This document shows, piece by piece, positions 1-8,908 of a stretch of 64,000 bases of DNA. This DNA is from Diadophis punctatus similis (Eukaryota > Chordata > Lepidosauria > Squamata > Dipsadidae). Both the position numbers and the translations under genes were made by a program. The stretch lies in contig JALIGW010000001.1 in the NCBI GenBank assembly GCA_023053685.1, positions 159,750,547 to 159,814,546 of the forward strand, given 5' to 3'. Under the pieces are notes generated by a model. It was not told the origin of the DNA. It saw only the letters and a program-made list of their open reading frames with translations, and did no database searches. The first letter of the stretch is position 1; each line of letters begins with the position of its first letter.

Positions 1-435
1 TCCAGCCTGACTCGCTTTGCGTGTTGCCTCTGGGAGCTTTTCGAGCCCTGTCACGAAAGGCGTGCGCGACTTCGGCAGGGCCGGGACAGGCGGCTGCCCG
101 GAGAGAGCCATCCCCTTCGCCCTGAACACTACAGGTAGACGGGAGAGACTCTGTGAAGGGGATGGCTCTCTCCGGGCAGCAGCCTGTCCCGGCTCACCGA
201 AGTCATGCAGGCCTTTTGCGACGGGGCTCGAAAAGCTCCCAGAGGCAACACGCGAAGGAAGCGGAGACCTCGCCTGGACATTGCCATTTTGGTCCTTTTA
301 CCCTCTGCGCATGCGCAGAACGCTTTGCGCATGCGCAGAGGGTAAAATAACCCAAATGGCAGCGGCGGGATGGGTCGCGGTGGGGGCGCGGTGGCGGGGC
401 GAGGGTCACGGCATTAGGAAGGTTGGGAACCGCTG
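1..435. mobile_element. Non-autonomous hAT-type element with internal fold-backs (right end in window)
   Basis: It ends GGTTGGGAACCGCTG, the inverted form of the CAGTGGTTCTCAACC start seen in the full copy at 32905. It contains two nested inverted repeats: about 15-125 against 155-270, and CTCTGCGCATGCGCAGAA at 303-341. The base after the end starts TTCTAAAG (436-443), the presumed 8-bp target duplication. That target occurs once, uninterrupted, in the paralogous locus at 53063-53070. The left end is outside the window. Confidence 0.75.
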
Positions 436-997
436 TTCTAAAGTGCCCCACCACATCCAAAGCAGTTTACGTGTCAAGTGCTATGACCAGCAAGCTATTT
501 CCTCCTTCCCAGCTGCATGAAAGCCAAGGTCTGAATGGGCAGCTATTTGTGAATAACAAACAAGACATTTAGTATGTTTGCAATCCTTCATTTACTCCAT
601 ATCAGTACTTAAAAAACAAAATAGTGCCACATTTAATCTAGTCTAGTTTTGCCTTTTCCTTAACATGCACTGGGACTATGGCTTTTAGCCAAGATCCTCC
701 TGTGCTCAGGTCTATGGAATTATTTAGTGATTGTAAGGACACAGTTGCTTGGTTTTCTTGGCCACAGCACAGAAAAATGTTTTGCTATTAACTTTTTGTG
801 GGATGTTTTCTCAATTTTCCAGTCTAGCCTCAAGCAATGATTTCCCCATGTAACAACCAGGCCTGGCCTACCTCAGTGATTCAGGATCAGCCATGGACTT
901 AAGCTTAATTCAAGGGAATCTACCTTTTTTATCTCCCTCATTTTTGTGGATTTATACTTGGTGAACATAGAAATGGCAAATATATAAGAAGTACTAC
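436..997. other. CRISP gene 1 intron 4, part
   Basis: No coding signal. The segment is homologous to 53063-53300 and 54720-54843 in gene 2 and so belongs to the duplicated CRISP unit. Its long open frames are not supported. Confidence 0.6.
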
Positions 998-1146
998 CTG
1001 AGTATAATGGCCAATAACAGAACCTGGTGGGTTTGCTCCAACGCCAAAGATGAAATTTCTGTATTCATTATACCAATACTGCATTATTTCAGTCCATGCT
1101 ATGGGATTACTTGATTTATATATATTTTCACCACATTGTATTCCTT
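998..1146 (-). CDS. CRISP: CRISP gene 1, coding exon 4
   Basis: 149 bases. The acceptor TTTTAG lies just right of 1146 and the donor GTAGTA just left of 998. It completes a split codon from exon 3 and reads through [10 protein letters not shown], a tryptophan-rich helix and [10 protein letters not shown] to GHYTQ, the first half of CAP family signature 1. The last ~40 bases before the donor are identical to gene 2. Confidence 0.92.
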
Positions 1147-4100
1147 CTAAAAGTGGGTAGGGTAAAAAAAAAAAGCAACAGCAGGAAAACACAGGTGAAT
1201 ACATGTTTTGAAAGAAGCAAAAGGACAGCAGAAAGGAGATAGCTGAGCATTTTCTATCTCTCCAGAAATACTAATGCAATCATCTTGCTACACTATTGGA
1301 AAGGAAAGGAACATTTTGTACCCAGATTTCTTACTGTAATGCTTTTGCAGAACCTTTAATCATTCAAAGTACCGTATTTTTCGGAGTATAAGACGCACCG
1401 GAGTATAAGACGCACCTAGATTTTAGAGGAGGAAAACAAGGAAAAAAGTATTCTGAACCAAATGGTGTAGTGATATATTATTTAATAAAATACCAGTGTA
1501 GCAGAATACTTTTTACAACCATGTATACTTTTTACAACCATGTACACTTTTTACAAACTTCAAACTTGACAGCTTTTAGACTTGTGGACTTCAACTCCCA
1601 GAATTCTTCCTCCAGTCATGCTAGCTCAGGAATGGGAGTTGAAGTCCACAAGTCTTAAAGCTGTCAAGTTTGAAGTTTGTAAAAAGTGTACATGGTTGTA
1701 AAAAGTCTTGCCAAGTTTGAAGACCCTTGCACCCCTAACCCCTAACCCAGGGGTCTTCAAACTTGACAGCTTTAAGACTTGTGGACTTCAATTCCAATTC
1801 CTGAGCTAGCATGACTGGAGGAGGAATTCTGGGAGTTGAAGTCCACAACTTTGAAGACCCTTGCACCCCCTTGGCAAGTTTAACTTGTGGACTTCAACTC
1901 CCAGAATTCCTCCTCCAGTCATCCTAGCTCAGGAATGGGAGTTAAAGTCCACAAGTCTTAAAGTTGCCAAGTTTGAAGAGCCCTGGGTTAGGGGTGGCAA
2001 GGGTCTTCAAACTTGTCAAGTTTAAGACTTGTGAACTTCAACTCCCAGAATTCCTTCTCCAGTCATTCCTGAGCTAGCATGACTGGAGGAGGAATTCTGG
2101 GAGTTGAAGTCCACTAGTCTTAAACTTGCCAAGTTTGAAGACCCTTGCACTGCTAACCCAGGGCTCTTCAAACTTGGAAGTTTGTCTTCATACCTGTCAG
2201 GCTGCTCGCTTCAGGCAGCAGCAGCGGTGGCTCCGGCAGCGGCGAGTATCGGCGGTGGTGAGTATCCTACAGTGGGGGCTGCAACGGGGTGGCTGCGGCG
2301 GCATGTCCTGCACCGGGGGCGGGGGCTGCAACGGGGGCGGCTGCGGCGGCATGTCCTGCGGTGGGGGCTGCAATGGGGCGGCTGAGGGTCCTGTGTTGGG
2401 GGTGGGGGCTGCGAAGGGTGCGGCTGTGGTGGCGTGTCCTCCGCCAGGGGCGGGGGCTGCAACGGGGGTGGCTGTGGCGGCATGTCCTACGGCGGGGGCT
2501 GCAACGGGGCGGCTGCGGGTCCTGCGCTGGGGGCCGGGGCTGCAAAGAGTGCGGCTGCGGCGGCGTGTCCTGCACCGGGGGTGGGGGCTGCAATGGGGGG
2601 GCGGCAGTTCCTGCGCCGGGGGTGGGGGCTGCAACGGGGCGGCGGTGGCAGGTCCTCCGGCGGGGCGGAGGCTGCAACGGCGGCTGGGGCGGCAGCGGCT
2701 CCCAGTAACAGCGGCTGCAGCTCCAGCCAGCAACGGCGGCAGCAGCGGTGGCCAAACACTTCCTTCCCCATTCCAAAAACAGGGCGTGCAACTGGCCTGA
2801 AACACAATGCTTTTTTTTTTGGTCTCCACATGCTCTGTTTTTGGAATTGGGGAGGGGATCGCAGTGCTGCTGCCTGAAAACGCTTTCCTCCCCAGGCTAA
2901 GTGGCGGCTGGCAGGTGGGTGGGGGCTACATTCGGAGTATAGGACGCACCCACTTTTTGACCCCTTTTTTGGGAGTAAAAAGGTGCGTCTTATACTCCGA
3001 AAAATACGGTAGTAATCAATTGTTTTCTGATGAGCATTTAAAAACAATAATATAGTTTATTTAGAAGTAAATTAGAACCCAGATGCCCTATTGTGGGTAC
3101 ATCTGTTAATACATAATGTGGTATTGAGATTCGGGAGATTCAGTTTTAATTCTCCACTGACCATGGAAATCTCTGAACATCTTTGAGCTTGGCATCTACC
3201 ATCACAAACAACTGTGGTGAGGACAATATCTTTAGCATCTTGGGGGGATGGTGAGCTATAAATGTAGTAATGTATAATATAAAAAGAAATGAAAAACATC
3301 ATTGTTCAAATACAATTTTTCTTGCAAACTCATGGGGGGGGATTAAGAAAATTATTACCATCTTAATCCTTCTACCACCCAATCATTTACATGGGAGGGA
3401 TTCATAAGTATTACTTTTGCTGCTAATATTGAAGAACAAGATTGATTGTAAGTGCTATTTAATGTGAAAAATACTATTAATCATCTAACTCTAACCAGTT
3501 AAAGCTATACTATGCCTTTAGTTGACTTACCAAGAATTATTCCAGGATCTGGGCTGTGATCATAAATACATTGAGACGCCCAACGTTCTGCACTTGCAGC
3601 AGCTTCAGGATACCATTCCTGAATAGAATAGAAGTCAACAGCAACAATCAGTCAATGAGACATAATTTAAAATTGCAGAAAATATTTGTCTACCTTTTGA
3701 CTTCCTTCAAATCTTGTAGTTAAGAATTCAGACGTTACAGCAATATTCTCTAAAACATCCTTTGAATAGTTGGAGCTGGATTGTAAGGCTCCCTCCCCAC
3801 CCTTTTTGACAACCAACCCATGTGTGCAGACAACCCATATGTACTCTGATGATTGCCATTAAGTGTTAAAATTCAGATTAAGATGGAGTTCTCTGATGTG
3901 TGTGTGTTGACTGAGCCAAGGTGGTGCAGTGGTTAAATGCAGCTACTGCAGGCTACTCCAGCTGACTGCTAGTTCAGCAGTTCAGCTGTTCAAATCTCAC
4001 CAGGCTCAAGGTTGACTCAGCCTTCCATCCTTCCGAGGTGGGTAAAATGAGGACCCAGACTGTTGGGGGCAATATGCTGAACTCTGTAAACCGCTTAGAG

Positions 4101-5163
4101 AGGGCTGTAAAGCACTATGAAGCGGTATATAAGTCTAAGTGCTATTGCTATTGCTATTGACTGCCCTTACATGCAGGAGCCAAAGAAAGAAATGGTCTTT
4201 TCCAATTCAAGAAAAAATAAGGTTAAGAGATGATGTTTGGAACATTTCAACCATTATTATTGTAGCTTATTTATTTATTATTCAAATATATATAGCTGCC
4301 CATCTGACAAAACTCTGGTGGTGTTTTTAAACAAAATTTAAAAAACAGTAATTCACAATAACAGCAACAATTATTACCCAAAACATTAAAAACTATAAAA
4401 CATAGCTAAAAAGAAATAATTGGCAAAGGGATGCTAATAATAATAGACTGGCCTCACTAATTTTCCAGTTCCTTGGTGTCCTCAGCCTTGTGGTGGTGGT
4501 GATGGGGTAGGATACTTTACAATGTGGGCACCAGAGCCAGGAAAGCCCACTGCCTAAGGCCTCCCAAATGTAGCTCCCTAAATGGAACGCACAGCGTGCC
4601 CTCTCTACTAGATCTGATGAGACAGGAAGATGTAATTGGGCAGAGGCGGTTTCTCCAATAGCCCATCCCCATCCCATGTAGGACTTTAAAGGTGAGTCAC
4701 TATGAATAGAGCTCCTTGATCTAGGAATGGTCACAACTGGTGTACAATATGAAGTTGTATGAAGGCTCTCTTAGCCACAACTGTCATCTGCCCCTCAAGC
4801 AGGAGTTGTGAGTCCAGGAGGAAGCCCAGATTGTTCACAGGATCGGTTTGGGACAGTATAGTGCCATCCAGCACCAAAGAAATCATAGTCCCAGAGTTGG
4901 AAAGTCACAAACCTAAAGCCACTCAGTCTTTCCAGGTTCAGGTGAAGCCAGTTATTCCCCAACCAGAGCATCACTTAATTTGCCAGAATTGGAAATTTCT
5001 AATATAGGGAGATACTAGAAATTGTTAAAGACTCTCTAATTCCCCCTCAATTTCCTACTTTGATTATATGTTTTCATGATCTTTTTTTCATTGTATATTT
5101 CCCTGAGTGTTATTATAACTAATAGATTCAAATAAAACTACAAATACACCTAAATCCATATTG

Positions 5164-5219
<56 letters not shown>

Positions 5220-6537
5220 ACACACACACACACCCAGAATTAATCAATAAATAGTAAGTATGTTCTCTTATCCTAGTTGGTAAATCACATAATATTATAT
5301 TAGTAAGAAACGTAAACTTCCAAACTCTCTGACAAATATAATTACATTTAGTTTACCATTTTTAGCATGTTGCTAGCAGTTGGACTCACAGATCTTCTGT
5401 AAGAATTGTGCGTGTCAACAATCTGCCTTTGTTTTTCTGGTCTCCTGGGTGACTCAGAATTAAAATCAACCTTAAGATAGCAAGAAAAAGAAAAGAAAAA
5501 CAATAAAAAATTGTATGACTTTAAATAGAACAGGTAACTAGTGGTCTCGGGACTCAGCACCAGTCCTTGTGAATGAGTTTGCCTTCTATCTCCTTCTATC
5601 ACCATTCTACACCCTGCAACTTTCTTCTGACCCCCAGCTATGAAACAGTGGCCCCATTTGTCTATGTATTTGAAAAGAGACTAGGCACAACATAGGAAAT
5701 AGATGATCACAGAGCCAAGTTAAAATGAATTAATCATTTCCCCCTAATCAATTCTTCATGGGAATACTGAAGTGGTATGTATGTATTTATATAAAGAACG
5801 TATATGGCTGTCTATTTCCTATAATGATCCTAAGTGGCTCACAACAGGAATAAAAAGAGAGCCATCCCACTCATCAAATGCCAAACCAATCAGCCTCATT
5901 GAACTCCCATCCTAGCCCAACATTTGGGGGGTGGGGGTGGCAGAGCCAGGTCTTTACTGCCCTCTGGAAGTCTTAAAAGGGTAGGGATCCCTCAAATCTC
6001 ATGTGTGGGGGCTATTCCAGAGGATTGGGACTTGTGTTCTCTTATAGACCACAAGCATTAAAATTAGTCAGATTCTTTTCATTAAATGTGCCCGTTTTAA
6101 TTATATTTGACTGCCCCATTCAGCATGATTTTGTTTGCTTTGTGTGTTCAGCCCTGGAATATATTTACGAATTAAAACAAACAGTTAGATTGATTAAGCT
6201 TCACTGACCAGACCAGACCAGTATAAATGCTAATACTATTTGATTACAAGGTTACAGTATTACAACAAGAGCGTTGAAAGTCTGGATTCAGATTTATCTC
6301 ACTGTTGTCTCAGCTGCATCTCCTCTTCTTGCTCCTAAAGATTATTTCTATCACCCAGCACACATATGGAACAATACAGCATATATTAGGCAGTTTAATG
6401 AATGTTTAATTGTAAGAGGAGAAAGTTATGCGTTCTATATATTAAATCTGCTATATGTGAAACAAAATTATTAAACTTACATCTCCAAAAGACTGTTGCA
6501 GCACTGCAGCAAGACTTAGCAAGATGAAGACAATCAT
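998..6537 (-). CDS. CRISP: CRISP gene 1 (venom-type cysteine-rich secretory protein), exons 1-4, 3' part off window
   Basis: Secreted CAP-superfamily protein; snake members are venom or salivary proteins, several of which block ion channels (established for the family). Coding pieces on the minus strand are 6481-6537, 5357-5470, 3531-3618 and 998-1146, together 408 bases (136 codons) open in frame with AG/GT borders at every junction. Exon 1 gives a hydrophobic signal peptide; exon 2 the processed N-terminus and the conserved His-Asn of the CAP fold; exon 3 a helix with the AERWA motif; exon 4 the CGEN motif and the GHYTQ end of CAP signature 1. The rest of the CAP domain and the cysteine-rich domain should lie left of base 1. 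The mature start resembles natrin-like snake CRISPs, by recognition only. Its intact paralogue starts at 61095. Whether gene 1 is functional cannot be judged without exons 5-7. Confidence 0.9.
1372..3009. mobile_element. TA-target DNA transposon, non-autonomous, copy A (CRISP gene 1 intron 3)
   Basis: Inverted ends CCGTATTTTTCGGAGTATAA and its complement at the right end are flanked by TA on both sides. The interior holds several copies of a ~50-bp palindromic motif (GACTTGTGGACTTCAACTCC and its complement) and a GC-rich tandem array. No transposase is seen. Gene 2 lacks it at the matching place. The superfamily is uncertain; a TA target fits Tc1/mariner-like elements. Confidence 0.75.
2210..2790. 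repeat. GC-rich degenerate tandem repeat inside DNA element A
   Basis: Irregular units built on GGGGGCTGCAACGGGG and GGCTGCGGCGGC, spacing roughly 40-60 bases. It is open in several frames on both strands only because it is stop-poor. It is not a gene. Confidence 0.75.
3531..3618 (-). CDS. CRISP: CRISP gene 1, coding exon 3
   Basis: 88 bases in phase 0 to 1, with acceptor TATTCAG and donor GTAAGT. It encodes [17 protein letters not shown] and the following loop, the alpha-helical part of the CAP domain. By direct count 29 of 88 bases differ from the equivalent exon of gene 2, far more than in neighbouring intron sequence. Confidence 0.92.
3914..4157 (+). mobile_element. Squamate tRNA-derived SINE (Sauria SINE type), copy 1
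   Basis: It starts AGCCAAGGTGGTGCAGTGGT (tRNA-like A box), has a body ending in AAGCACTATGAAGCGG, and a (GCTATT)n tail; TGACTG flanks both ends. It sits in CRISP gene 1 intron 2 and is absent from the equivalent place in gene 2. Confidence 0.85.
4245..5010 (-). mobile_element. Old CR1-type LINE 3' fragment, shared by both CRISP genes
   Basis: Reverse-oriented decayed CR1: the tail (TTATTTATTT) is at the left, and lines such as CAACTGGTGTACAATATGAAG and CAGGAGTTGTGAGTCCAGGA match the copy at 56205-57860. It was inserted before the CRISP duplication. Confidence 0.75.
5168..5232 (+). repeat. (CA)n microsatellite
   Basis: About 65 bases of CA with one GA interruption, in CRISP gene 1 intron 2. 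Confidence 0.95.
5357..5470 (-). CDS. CRISP: CRISP gene 1, coding exon 2
   Basis: 114 bases, 38 codons, phase 0 at both ends. The acceptor is CTTAAG and the donor is GTAAAC (GT present, the rest non-consensus). It begins [10 protein letters not shown] and contains [12 protein letters not shown], the conserved N-terminal CAP helix of snake CRISPs. Confidence 0.92.
5471..6480. other. CRISP gene 1 intron 1
   Basis: No gene or young repeat seen. Long stretches (for example 5760-6000) align by eye to 60210-60480 in gene 2 intron 1, so the intron belongs to the duplicated unit. Confidence 0.6.
6481..6537 (-). CDS. CRISP: CRISP gene 1, coding exon 1 (signal peptide)
   Basis: 19 codons from the ATG (CAT at 6535-6537 on the plus strand). 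They give a short hydrophobic leader ending LQQSFGD, then donor GTAAGT. The exon carries only two untranslated bases between the acceptor TTTTTAG and the ATG, so the 5' UTR must come from an upstream exon; a candidate is at about 7943-7995. The signal peptide is nearly the same as in gene 2 apart from one codon of length. Confidence 0.9.
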
Positions 6538-6539
6538 TT

Positions 6540-7936
6540 CTAAAAACAAAAGAATATTGAGATATATCAGTGCTTAACCTCCTTAATGGAATTTGTGCCA
6601 ACTTTCTGTAAATAGTTCAGATATCTCCTAGACCACAAACTTACGCTAACTCTTAAATATTTTCTCTCTTTTACTCCCTTGTACTCCAATAGGCATCCTA
6701 CATATCCATGGTTCATTCTAAGGATATGTAAATCATTTATATACAAATCATCTCTACAATAGTTCCTTAAGTTTTCCCTTATTGATTTGCTGCAGTAAAA
6801 AATAACTTTTCCCCCAGCCATTTCCATAAAAGCCAATTAAAAAACCACACTGATCAGAGATTATTGAATCTAAAATTCAATGTCTGAAGGACCCCAGGTT
6901 GGAAACAGCTCATTTAGAATATATTGCTTCTCAGACTTTTGCCTTATAATTCAGATATAATCAACTATATCTGCAGATGCAAAAGCTACAGGGCTAACAC
7001 ATTTGGCAACGGAGGTTGCTCCTGAGGCAATGTAATCTGAATTTGTTCCTGATTGCAAGAATTTGTCCTGGCAACCTTTATCTTGAGAACATGTAAGCAG
7101 ATTGGATTAACATGATTCTTAGTTGACTTCCCAACATCTCAGGTGTACTAGGAAGTGTTGTGACACCACGATATGTGGAGTTGGCTTTTCTGTGGCCCTT
7201 TTCCATGGCTGTAGCATTTAATGAGAAACTACAGGAAGCAGAAGCTGAGATGAACTTTAAAATAGATGGGCAGCATATAAATTTAATAATAAATTAAAAA
7301 TAAAACAAAATTGCTGAATTAGAATTCTAGCACCATGCATAAAATATTGGGGGGCACTAAACCAGACTGCCAAAATCCATAATAACAGAGAGGAGGAAAT
7401 AGAAAAAATAGTATATTTTATGAGCTCAGTTTCTCTTAGGAAAAAGTATTAAGCCAAAAAGCACAAAGGGGTAGGATTAAGTTGAGGTCTTATGTATTGC
7501 AATATACATTTACAGACCAGTGGTACAAATATTTATTTGGAAGTTAGTCCCATTGAGTTCAATTTGCATTTCATTCATATAAATGCACAAAAAGGTCTGT
7601 AGCCTTGAAACAGTTTTAATTCTAATTTCCTCTTTCCAGGGAATCTTAGAAATGTTAGTTTAGTAAGGGAAGATCCCAGGATTAGGATGCCTAATACAAT
7701 CACCGGCAAACTCAAAAAACAGTAGTGTCAGATTTTTTAAAAGAATGTCATGCTATTTAAGCTAGTATAAAACCTAATGTATTATGGTAATAGATGTAAC
7801 ATATTCTCAAAAATAGAACAAAATAAAACAATTTATAAAAGTTGCATAAATATTAATTGCCTTTCCCCCCTAAAATTATCCCAGCTTGCTTAATTACAAA
7901 TAATGGAATTAAAACAAGCTGCAGTAAAATAATAAA
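6540..7936. other. Candidate CRISP gene 1 leader intron
   Basis: AT-rich, no gene recognised. It is taken as the intron between the candidate untranslated exon and exon 1. The matching region of gene 2 is not visible because a CR1 LINE replaces it from about 61113. Confidence 0.45.
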
Positions 7937-7942
7937 TCTTAC

Positions 7943-8028
7943 CTATTGTTTTGAATAAACCTGAAGGTAACTTCTTTGTTGCGTTCAGAAAATCGTGGAA
8001 GTCAGGTAGACAATACCAGGTTTATATA
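7943..8028 (-). promoter_or_regulatory. Candidate CRISP gene 1 TATA box and untranslated first exon
   Basis: On the minus strand TATATAAA (8021-8028) is followed about 30 bases downstream by a short stretch ending in ...CAATAG with donor GTAAGA (7937-7942). That would give a ~50-base leader exon spliced over ~1.4 kb to exon 1 at 6539. The need for such an exon is seen, because exon 1 has only two bases of 5' UTR. The exact start site is inferred from TATA spacing. Confidence 0.55.
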
Positions 8029-8670
8029 CCTTCACTGCTACCTGTAATTCAGGGTGACTCAGTGCTCAACAGTAAATTATATCCCTTAAGCCTTGTAAGA
8101 CAGAAGTTTGGATTTGTCTCAAGTTCTTTTTTTCTCTCGGTTGTCAATCAGTCCCTTAATGATTGACATTACAACGGACTCAAAAATAGTTACTTACAAC
8201 CCATCATTGAAGATATGACTGTGCTCCCCCCCCCGTTAACATGATTGTATTTTGAGTGCTTAATTGCAAATTGCATGGTCAGAATTTGGGGTCCATTGTG
8301 ATTGTTAAGCAAGAACTACTTATAATGTTATCACCTCTTTAGATTTCAAGATAATGTAAAAATATTGAAAGTATACAAACTATGGCTTTGTGGTCATTTA
8401 AACTCTAAACTCCATACACTAATACTGTAGTATGGAGAATGATAACCTTGATTTATAGCAACTTTCTGCAATAGGTGCTCTTCAGAAAGTCTGGGCTTGA
8501 GGTATCCTAATTCCTAACCAGAATATCTAGGTAATCTTAGCCAACCATATCATCTAAACTTCTGTGGTAGCATGACAAACAATAATATGGAGCCCCTTTT
8601 CATGACCAGCCTCCGTGTGTTGCTCTCCATAGCAATCGATCTGAAGTTCCATTTCCTGCCAGGTTCATCT

Positions 8671-8770
8671 TTATTTATTTATTTATTTGGTCGTTTTTAT
8701 ATGCCGCCCAACTCCCATAGGACTCAGGGCGGCGTACAACATAATACAACAACAACCTCTGCTGTAGGTG
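8671..8770 (-). mobile_element. CR1 LINE 3' end, severely 5'-truncated
   Basis: The (TTTA)n tail is followed by ATGCCGCCCAACTCCCATAG and GGGCGGCGTACAACA, near-identical to the 3' end of the long CR1 at 61113. Confidence 0.8.
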
Positions 8771-8908
8771 GCTTTCTTTTACCCCTTGACAAATACCAGG
8801 GATGTCGCATCCGGCGCGACCACGTGACCAAGAAGGCACCTGCTGATTGGCTTTAAACCGGCTCAGTTAGTATGTGGGGTTAGGGATTTAAGGCTCCAGT
8901 GGAGACTG

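Noticed and set aside
2126..3047. Several overlapping frames of 139-224 codons on both strands
   Set aside because: They arise from a GC-rich tandem repeat in a DNA element; no codon structure, no homologue recognised.
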